Of a stretch of 64,000 bases of DNA, positions 40,556-50,800 are shown one piece after another; the stretch's first letter is position 1, and the number at the start of each line of letters is the position of its first letter. A program made the translations under genes and the position numbers. The stretch is from Toxoplasma gondii ME49 (Eukaryota > Apicomplexa > Conoidasida > Eucoccidiorida > Sarcocystidae), in contig NC_031472.1 in assembly GCF_000006565.2 (NCBI RefSeq), positions 592,727-656,726 on the forward strand, in the 5' to 3' direction. A model generated the notes under the pieces. It was given only the letters and a program-made list of their open reading frames with translations. It searched no databases and had not been told where the DNA came from.

Positions 40556-43500
40556 ATGGAGCCGTCTTTTTCCGCGTCTGAAGGGTCGTCTTCATCTCGG
40601 CCCGAGGGCGCGGCTTCCTCTGCGGGAGACGAGATTTTGCTGGTGAATTTTCGGTGCATCGACGGTCGGACTTTTTCGCTGGAGTTGCCGGCAGACATCG
40701 ACATCGCGGACGTCATCTCGCTCGTTGCAGACGAGGTGGACTGGCCGAGCAATCGCGTGCGTCTCATCTACCATGGCCGGGGCCTGACAACAGGCACGAC
40801 TCTCCAGAGCTACGATGTGAAGTCTGAGCATACAATCCACGTCGTGCGCCAGCAGGCGCCTTCGCCGGAGGGCGGCGCGTCCTCGGGAGGCGAGAGCCGC
40901 GACGAATCGGAAGGCACTGGCCCTGCGGCGGCCGGTGCGTCGACTGCCTCTGGAAGCAACGCGGGTGCTCTGGGCTCTACTCAGCCAGGCCTGACGAATG
41001 GAACGGGAGCCGCTGGGCCGATGTGGACGCCCATCTCTCTCCCAGGTGGAGGCACCATGATGGTCGGGCACATGCAGTTTCCGGCGCATGTGACCATGAA
41101 TCTCGCGCCGCAACAGGTAGGCCAGGGAGGGGGAGGAGGACGAGAGGTGACCCTAGAGAGATGAGACCAAGTGGAAAAAGAGAACAAGCGCAGGCTGAGG
41201 CGACGATGAAATTGTGAGAAAGAGAGGGGAAAGTGTTGAAGGGAAACAAGGGGAAGAAGAAAAGGGGGGGAACGGTGATGATTTGAGAAACGAGACGCCG
41301 CGGATCAACCATGAAGAACAGAGGGAGAGCCTTGCCCGAGTGAAGGGAGCAGACAGGAGCGACGGAAGAACAAGAGAAGAAGAGACAGAGGAGAAAACAC
41401 AAGAGGACACACACACATCTGGAGAGACCTTTGTCTCCTTTTCACATGCACATACAGGTTCAAGAGTGTACTGGTTTAGGTTGCCATCGCGCTGTTTCAT
41501 TTTTTCTCTTGTTCGTCTTCCAGACTGCTCCTCAGCAACGTTCCGGGACTGGACAGACCAGCGCTCCGGGGGCTCCAGGACATCATGGAGCTCACGGCCC
41601 GAACTTCCTGGCTAACAGCATTAGCCAGGCTGTCTCCGCGGTCGCGGCTTCTGTCTCTTCGGCGGCGCATGCAGCCGCGGCAGCCACGTCCGCGGCGCAG
41701 GCGGCGTCGAACGCGGTCGCGGCGTTTCGAGGCCGCGCCGTTCCAGCGCTCTCTGCCTCCCTGTCGTCTTCGGATTCGAGAGCCGACGGAAGTGGATCCC
41801 GAGAGGAGGCAGGCGCGAGTGGACGCGGCGAATCGGCGTTCTCGACGGGGGCGTCCACAACTCGCGGTGGGTCTTCGAGTGCCGCCGTGCAGTCTCCGTT
41901 TGCGTCTCCTCGCCCTCACGCAGGTCTTGGCACCGGCGCGACCCCTGCGTTTTCGACTCTGCTGCGCCGAGAAGGAGCCTCTGGAACTGCGGCAGGGGGG
42001 CCGTCGTCTTCCGGGCCGCGAAGAGCGGGAGAGGAAGAAGAGGAGGAGCCGCATGCGGGGGGATCCAGCGAAAGGACGCCCGAGACGGAGTTCTACTTCG
42101 CCCTCGCGGGAGCCTTGGAGAGCGCCGCGCACAGTCTCCTTCGCGCCGCGGATCGAGTGAGGCAGGAAGCGAGGTCGCAGATCTCCGGGAGCCCTGGCCA
42201 AGAGTCGTCGCGAGCGGCGAGTGCAACGCCGACTCACCCGAGCAATTCGGCCGTCGAAGCCGCGCTTCCAGGACAAGCCACCGAGGCGACAGGGACTCCG
42301 CCATCGGCTGGGGAGACGGGAGACGCCAGCCAGACGAGAAACGAGACAGGCGCCGAGCGAGGAGCCCGCCACCAGGCGCTCCAGACCCCTCTGCTGCAAA
42401 TGATTGAACAGCCGACAGTTGCGCTGCCGGGTGGCCTCACTGCCCATGTGCTTCCAGTGGCGGTGCATGTCACTGTCGATCCGCGGAGCCGCAGCGAAGA
42501 AGGCAGCGGCACTTCCTTCGGAACAAGGGAAGCGAGCGCCCAGAGGCGCGAAGGCATGGAGGGCGCAGCGACTGTGGACTTGGAGCCCGAGCAGAGGAGA
42601 CCCCGGGCAGCCAGGCCGCGAGAACTCATGATCACTCACGACTTCGTTCAGCGGCTTCTCCCCTGGACAGAGCTGAGAGACACTCTTGAGGTAGGTCCCG
42701 TAAAAGAAGCCCTGTACAGTGTACGACGAGTTCGGCGACTGGTTCAAATCTCGAAGGGCATCGTCTGTGTTTACCAGCTCCAGGCTCTGGCGCGTTAGCA
42801 GAGCAAAAATTTTTAGACAAGTATTGTAGGAGCAGAGGCAACTGGGCACTGGACATGAGTGTAACAAAGAGAGGCAGGGCGAGGCAGAAGCCGCGTACAT
42901 GTATTCTTGGGGGAGAGACTCGCAGCGGCTCGCAGAACTCGGTCAGGAATGGCCGACGACTGTGCCGCTCAAACTCCTCGAGGTGTGGCAGAGAGAAGAA
43001 AAGCGAGAAAAGGCGAGACGGAGAGGAGAGAAAGAAGGTTGCTGGCAGTGTGTCTACAAAAGCCAGGAAAGCGCGCAGGCGTCGAGAGGAGCTGGAACAG
43101 ACGAGAGAAGAAGGCGCGTTACACTTTTTTTGTGTTTCTGCTTGAGGTCGCAATCACGCGCTTCAGCACATATCAGCGTTTTCTGAGGAAGGCATGTACA
43201 TTTGAGAGAACCGCGTTCTGGCCAGGGCTTCATCGCATTTGGATTCGTGTGTCTCTTCTCTTCAGGTGATTCATCGAGAGAGGGGATGGACTCTGGAAGA
43301 GCTGCCTCGCGTCTCCACACAAACAGGCGCCCCGCCGCCTCTCAGTGTCTTCCTGCCGTCGTTCGTCTCGGCTCTGAACCTCGTGGCTGCCATGCTTCAA
43401 CAGTTCATGGGGTGGCAGCAGGGCATCGCACGGGTGAGACTTTGAGGAAGATTGCTTTTTGTGAAGAACGCGAGCTTGGAAACATATCAGCTTTTGCGGG

Positions 43501-46500
43501 GGATTCTGGTGTGCCCTACGCAGGCCAAAATGTTTGCAGCTTTCTTTGACGCGGAGAATAAAACATGTGACAACGCGTATTGCAGAGACGAAGGGTTGCT
43601 TCGCAACTGACTCGGTGCAAGCGTGGGTACGGGGGGTCTCGTGTCGACGGAAACTGACACAACAGCAGGGCTCACTGTTTTTTTTTGCTATGCACCCTGG
43701 CGGCGCGTTTGCGGCGAACGTCTGAACGCAGAAACATACACATCGATAGGCGTAAGGCGCATTGTCACATCTACTGAAGCTCTCTTCAATGTACGCAGTT
43801 CGCAAACCTGCTCCCTTTGTCTCTGTTTCTAGATGTCTGTGCCCGCGGTGGGTCGCAGTGCGCTGGCGCTGGCCCGGCTGTCGGCGACAACGGCAGGTTT
43901 GTCTGCCCTGCTGACGTCGATTTTCAACTCGATGGCGAGTCACGTGGACGCGACTGAGCTCGCAGCAGCAATGGAGTGGCACACCGACGCTCCTTCAGAC
44001 GCAAGTCCGGGAGAGCAACCGAGCGGTCAAGCCGCTGCTTCGGCTGCGCCTGGCGGCGCCGTCTACGCGGCGGAGCGAGAAGAGAGAGACGGACAAACGC
44101 TGCGCGGCCCGCTGCGTGCAGGGGAAACGTCTCGGGGTCCCGGCAGCGGAGACAGAAGACGGAGAGAGAGCGAAGGCGAAGAAGCTGAGAGCAGGGGAAG
44201 GCGAAGGGTGGAGACAAGCACCGCTGGCGGACTGGGACTGAGGGTCATGCAAATGCGCGGTGGAGACGGGAAGGACGAGAGAGAATGCGAAGAAGAACTC
44301 GACAGTTCACAGGAGCGACGGCTTGCCGACGATGTGGCTGCAGCTTTCGGAGAAGGTAGGGCCGTGCAGAAAGGGTGGAACTCAACATGAGGAAGTCACC
44401 CAGATGAGAAGTCAACAATCATTTTTAAGTCTAACTCGGTTCCCACAGCACAAGTGCCCCTGTCTCCTGATGTCGTTTCGTTTCCTCCGTTTCTTTTGTC
44501 AAGCTTTCTTCTCTCCATTTTTTTCACTGGGGCTGTTCTCGGTTTCACCAGCTTTTTTCCTCAGGTCCCTTCCTGCCGCCCATCTTCCCCCGTTTTTTCC
44601 GTTTTTTTAAACATTTCACCACAACATCTTCCCCAGACAGTTGGACCGCCCGTGCATCGCGTTTTCTCTGTCTTCGTTCCCCACCTTCTCTGTTTCCTTC
44701 TGCCGCGTTTTCGCGCCACCGCTTTCCCCCAGATCGTTGGGGGAGTGATCGCTAGAACCAAAAGCCGGTCGAGCAGATGTCCCAGATCCACTTTCAACTT
44801 CTTCCGTTTCTTTTCCTTTTCAGGCTCGTCCCCGCCGGTCTCGCCGTCGAGCAGCAGAGCGTCGCCGCGGGCCTCGGCGCCCTCGGTCGTTTCGCTCACA
44901 TCCTCGAACGCAGCGACAGCGGGAAGCAGCAGCTCGAGCACTGAACCGCGAGATGCGTTTTTGGCGGCCGTCACTGGGGGCGCTTCTCTGAGCTCTTTGA
45001 CTCGGTCTCCTCTGGGCGCAGGCGGACGAGACACGGGCGCAGGTCCGAGTTTGAGTGGCAACAGCGTGAGCTACTCGCCCACAAGCAGCCAGTCTGCGCG
45101 ACCTGGATTTCTCTCTTCGGCTGCAGACCGCAAAGAACACGACGACGACAGCTTTCCGTCTTCCGCTTCGCTCTCAGCAGACCCCGATCTGCTCTCAGAG
45201 GCTGCAGGTGCAGCGCAGGCGGGGAGAGGAGCGGATGGGCCGGACGCGGACTGCATGGACGGCGTCGAAGAAGAGACCGGACCGAGCGACCTGCAGGGAC
45301 TGAGGGGATCCGGAGTGTGTCATGGAGCCCAAGCCGACTCCGTGCAGAACTTGCTCTGCTCTCTCGGCAGAGCGTTGCCAGGGGAGTCGAGAAATCCGGC
45401 TCGAGATGGGGACGGATTCGGGGGGCGAGGGGAGGGGAGCGGACGAGACGCAGCCCAGGAAGACGAAGCGATCGACGAAGATGTGCGCATGCGACTCCAA
45501 ATGTGGACTGGGAATAGTCAACAGTTTTCGAGAAACGTAAGGCAACAGTTGCTTCCGTGATAACTTCGGGAAAGGACTTTGGGGAAGGAGCAGAGGCAAT
45601 CTCGGCAGAGACGGCCTCAGCGAGGGCTTGAGACAGGTTCTCGTCTTCTCAGACTCTGGAAGTAGAGTGGCAAGCGAAGGAGAGAGAGGCGCTGAGCCCT
45701 TCTTCTCAGGCGACTTGCCCATCCCCTTTGTGGTCCTCAGACTCGAGGTTTTCGACCCAGCTCACGCGTGCCATTTAACGGCGAACACTCGAGTCATACA
45801 GGAAACCAAGTTCTTTATGGTTGCTCTTTTGACGCCGTGCTTTGACGAAGCGCTGCCTGCGGCCTTGAGCCTGCTTTCTGAGCGTGTCATCAATTAGCGC
45901 GAATGTCACGAATCCTCGATTCATAAGGGACGGCATCATTTCCTTCAACCCCCTGCATAATATGCTAGAACCAACAGCTCACGCCTCTCTGTACAAATGC
46001 CCCGCAAGCCAGAATTCTGTGCCACACGGTGTGTTGCGTTTTTTATGGCTGTTTCTTTGTAGGTTCTCGCCTACGCGCGCCCACACCCCTTCAGTTCCGC
46101 CTACCGTTCAGGTGACGTCACCCAGAGCTCGTCGATGCGGAGCCCGACTGGAGAAGCCGTGGAAAACGTCCTTTCTCTCTCGTGAGTTTGCGGGGGAATG
46201 CCAGGAGCTTTGGTTGACAACTGTCTTGGTGTTCGTGGCGATCGGCGACGTTCGCTCTTTGGCATCCTCTCGCGCGTCGCGTGCATTCATGAAAGCGACG
46301 TTCTAGATCTTTTTGTTGCTTTGATTGGGTGCCGGCAGGCTGCATTTCTTTTTGTTTCTCACTCTAAAAGTTTTCAGTGTTTTCCTGTGCCTCATGTGTT
46401 GCGTTCTGATGCAGTTGGCACCGGGCGCTGAACCGCGTGAACGTCGGCGAGGAGCCCCGGCCCCCAGCTTCTCTGGCGCCTTCGTATTTGGCTCTTTTGA

Positions 46501-46640
46501 TGCGAGAAGCGACAACATCTGCCCGCAACAACAACGACTTTGCGATGCAGCAGGATCGGTTTCCCCACATTCGCTTAGCTCTTCAGCTTTTGCAGGATGC
46601 AGAGCGACCTCCACTTCAACAAGCGACCGCATACGAATGA
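40556..46640 (+). CDS. BAG6-like: BAG6/Scythe (BAT3)-like ubiquitin-domain quality-control protein
   Basis: Seven exons join in frame: 40556-41116, 41524-42690, 43266-43433, 43833-44355, 44824-45536, 46063-46181, 46415-46640, giving about 1158 aa, close to human BAG6 (1132). The ATG follows ACA and opens with MEPSFSAS. Residues about 23-98 form a ubiquitin-like fold (start EILLVNFRCIDGRTFSLEL; then VRLIYHGRGL and the HTIHVV strand). The middle is Ala/Ser/Gly/Pro-rich and disordered, interrupted by conserved-looking helical segments near LITHDFVQRLLPW and FVSALNLVAAMLQQF. The last two exons match the BAG6 C-terminal region: FSSAYRSGD (human LSDAYLSGM), then LAPSYLALLMREA and DRFPHIRLAL (human QRFPNAQRAF). 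In animals BAG6 shields exposed transmembrane and hydrophobic segments, hands tail-anchored proteins to the GET/TRC pathway and sends failures to the proteasome. UBL and C-terminal assignments are firm; splice sites are by eye. Confidence 0.85.
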
Positions 46641-47812
46641 TTTTGTGGTGACAGGGCACCGGTCCACGCTGGCTAAATTGCAGGACAGCTGAACCTCTGG
46701 AACCAAACCGTTTCTCTTGTTTGCTGACCTTGTTCGTGTACCACCGTGACTGCTGACACTGCTGTAACCTCTGTGTCGGGGAATCCAGTTAGAAACGACC
46801 CTCGTGCTGCTGAATGGATCGCTAGAGGAAGGCCGAATTCCGCAGAAAAGAATAATTTGGTGAAATCTATTTCAGATGTATTTTAGACGTGAAAACGTCC
46901 CCACCTACAAATCAACCTGCAAACCTCACACAACCCGCTTGCCGCACAACGTACGAGAAACACCCGCAGAGGTGTCCTCCAACATCATGTAGCTGAAAGT
47001 GGCTGAAACAGCAGACACACCAGCACTCTCGTCTAGCTTAAGTAGAATCGTGTGAAAAGAGATACACAGGCCACTAACAAAAACTCTTCTCGTTTGTTTT
47101 CCTGCCTCAGTCGTAGCGGCAGATGTCCCACAAGGATCACGACAGGGTGCACATCTCCACCTGCTTCCTCGATATAACTTCTGGTGTATTTCTCCCTTGC
47201 CAGGTTTCGTGAAGTACAGAACAACTGTAGAGAGTTTGACGATGTCAAAAACGCTGGACACGAAAGCCTCAATTCCGTACGTATGTGTTTGCCTGACGGC
47301 TGTTTCAAGAGTTCGAAGTGGCTTGCGCAGGCGATGGCGTTTTGTATAGATAAAACGTTTACAAATGCTTGTTTGAAAAAAACGAGGAACGAACCACGTT
47401 CTAGATTGCGTCCTGTGACAGCAGCAGTACGGCTCGTGATGATTACCATGGTATCCATTCAGAGAGCGACAGCCGCTGACAGACTTCCACGGCGAGGCGC
47501 CATCTCCATGATTCCGAAACGCTGCATGCAGCTGGCTTGCGCGAGCTGCGCGAAGCGCTTCACGAGTTTCAGTCGAAAGGGCAAAAATCCCCTGGCTTTT
47601 TATGGGGACCAATTACACGCGGTAGCTCTGCTACCTGCCACGATCCGCCGCGGGCGTGCAAGATGGCGGATTCTGCCTCCCGCAACGCGAACCAAATCCA
47701 TCTACTCGGTGGAACTCACGAAAAGATTTCGCTTATCAGGCGAAGTCACCAAAGTGTCCGCGTGATTCATTCACACAAAAACCTTTTGGAACTCCCCCTG
47801 GCAAGCTTCGAC
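46641..47812. other. Convergent spacer between BAG6-like and ZNHIT2-like genes
   Basis: This lies between the two stop codons (46638-46640 on plus, 47813 on minus). It should contain both 3' UTRs and polyadenylation sites. No coding exon, RNA gene or repeat is evident. Confidence 0.65.
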
Positions 47813-50800
47813 CTAACACTCTTCTATGAGGGGTATGTGCCTGTTTGTGTCCTCCACCTCTCTTTTTTCCGAGTCTTCCTTTCCTCCTGTGGCATTCTTC
47901 ACGTCTGTCCCGTCCACATCGAGAGGCACTTCGAGTGTTCCAGGAAGCACCGCGTTTCCCCCGTTCGCTGTCATTGTCACGACGGCAACAGCCGTCGGCT
48001 TTCCGGTCAGGGTGGGAGCAGAAGTAGCCATTACTGCATTCGAGATTTCCACTGTGTTTTGCCTTGAGCTGAGATCCCGACCCGCGGCCTTCCCATTCTC
48101 TGTGCCGTTCGGCGTGCTCGCAAAAGTCCGGACAGTTTTTTCCTCAAGAAACCTCGATGCCTCGCGGGAGGCACGTGCTGTGTCAGAAGTCTTTCCAGTT
48201 TGTGGAGAAAGCGAAGCAAGCGAAACTGCCCCAATGGCATCGCAGCGGCGCGCCATCGCAGACGCTCGTGCTGCAGCGGCTGCAGGAAAAAAAGAAAGAG
48301 TGAGGGGGAAGCATGAAACAGCACGCAGGCGGCGCCCCCAGAGAAAAGCAGGAACTCAACTCTTCTAAACCCTTCGAGTTCAACATGCAACCATGCGTTT
48401 CCTGTATTCTTTGGTGGTTACCTCTGCTAGTGTTCATAGCTTGGATCTCCTTGAGGAGACCTTGAAGTTGTTCCTCCTTTGCTTTGACCTGGACCAGAGC
48501 AGCGGGCATCAACGCTGCTACCTCGCCCCAGTGGTGCCACACGAAGGATCCAAGAAACAGAACTTTCCTTTCACTTGATTGCAATTTACGACCTGGGTAA
48601 ACACGCACAACGCAAGCAGATCATACATCAGATTGACCGCTCGCCGCACCAGCCGGAGGAGCGCGGGAGAATCGAGCGAGAGGATCGTTCCGACACGCAT
48701 ATTTTGTTGAACAGAGAGATGTTTCTGATTTGAGATGGACATCTGTGGAGTCCAAAACGCCAAAGAGACAAATCCGCGCGTCAAGAAGCCGCAAAAAAGC
48801 CATCAAATCCTCCTACCTACCGAGGGATTTCAGATAGTGTCGCCTTTCTTTCAACGCTTTGTTCAAGGCGTCGTCTTGTTTGCTTGATCCCTTGCCTTTG
48901 TCGCGCATCTGCCCTGCGGATCGCCGCTGCTCCTCGGCTTTCTCTTCCTCCTGGACTTCTGCGACCATCTGAAGAAGACCATGCAGCATCTCCATGATCT
49001 CCTCGATCGCTCGAAATGCATGCTCCCTGCAGGTGAAAAGACCTTGAAAGTCTTGGAGACAGAGGGCGTTAAATGCAGGGTCCTTGCACTGCACGGTCTC
49101 CTGCGTTCAAGCGAAACAAACGAAGGCGACCCCAAGATTGGAAACAAGCTGCCGCTATAAGGATCACAAAGGTTGAGCAGCATCTGCGACGGTCGGCGAT
49201 CGCGAGTTGCGAAATGAAGGCAAATCTGCAAAACCACGCCACTGTCTGTAATGCAGCCGCCACAGCTAATCTCTGAACACAACTGACATCCCTGGCTCTA
49301 TTTACCCTGCGAGCGACTTCGCCGTGCCAGACCGTGGGCTTCCAGCGTCCAAGCCTCTGAGTCACACAAGGGACGAAAGCAAGAAAAATCCGACGTACCG
49401 ACGATGTGGCGCCAATGGCAACGTCGAGAGCCTCCATGGGGGTGCGCGGGGGCTGTGGGGAGCCCAGAGCCTGGTCGACATACACAAGACGCGAAAGCGG
49501 TGGAAATGAGGCAACCAGAACACGCCAACTGAATACAGGTCCCTCAGCTTCCAAAGCGCACAGAGACCGAATGTTTCGAATGTAAATGCACTGCCCATAG
49601 AATGTTAGAAAACAGCAAATCTCAACGATATGCACGGAGCCTAGAAAAGACACTGAACACGAAAGGCTGGATTTGTACACTGCAAGCGTCGGTGGCATGT
49701 TACTGGTTTGTATGTCTATTCGTTTTCCAGTAGAACGCGAAACTAAGTGGGATGCATAGAAATATATATATATATATATATACTTACACGTATACATGCA
49801 CATATGTAAATGGGAATGGAGTTACCGAAACAACTGCCCGAGACATCTTCTGCTACAACCGAAACACATAGTGAGTGACGGGTCCAAAAGGTGAGACACC
49901 GCCGTAGGAAAATTCGACAGGAAAAGAAGAAATTCGGCCGTGACATGTCACACACAGATTGAAAGGAAAGATGGCTGCTCCGCTGCAAAGAAAAAACTCA
50001 TTACACAGGGGAATTAAGAAATTCCGGGTATCGAACGTCATCTAGAAAGGATGTATCATCCAGCTTGAGAATGCAAGCTAACCTGAGCTATAGCCAGGAT
50101 GTGCTGACAAGCCTCTTGAAGCTCCACCTCCTCGACCTCGCCGTTGTAACTCCGCATGCAGTGTGCATATGCATACCTGAAGTAGCCGCGAGGAACACAG
50201 AGAAGATTGTCTCTCTGAAACAGACCGTTTCTATTTCTTCGTGAAAATACGAGTCGAGCCTCCGCCACGGACGGTTTAGGACGGTACACGGTTCTTCAGA
50301 TGATTTGTAAATATTTTTGGCTGAACGGTAGGCAATTAAGGCCCCGCCAGAAATTGAGGTAGATTCTCCATCTTCGGACTCAACGCTGAGAGAGCGACAT
50401 GCTTCTGTTTCTACCGCAGACTCTACCACGCACTGTGAATGAGTCGGTTTAACAACGAAATCTGTCTGACAGAGACATCTCAGAAAACGAGGACACACCT
50501 GGGCGCTGAACTTTGCATCGTGCACTTCTCAAATCGATCGACAGACAGTAAAATTGTTGTCTCGTCCACGGAGCAGAGACAATTGCATTTCCTTCCAGCA
50601 TTTGCGGTGACGCTCGTGCCGGAACTTGCCACAGAGGTACCACGAGAGCTGTGGAAAGCGTTTTCCACATTCTTCACGCCTGCAGTTCCACCTATATAAC
50701 ACTCGATCGCGAGCCAAAGAGGTTTAGTTCGCTTTCACCTAAGAAACCAAAATTATAAGATGAATTTAGATTTAGAGCACACCGATAAAAAACCTTGTGT

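Noticed and set aside
42735..42765. GGTTCAAATC sequence resembling a tRNA T-arm
   Set aside because: It is inside intron 2 of the BAG6-like gene and no matching acceptor, D or anticodon arms could be found around it.
49357..49398. 42-nt intron with GTACGT and ACTCAG ends in the ZNHIT2-like gene
   Set aside because: It is shorter than credible introns here and is 14 open codons in frame, so I left it inside one exon (49528-49306).
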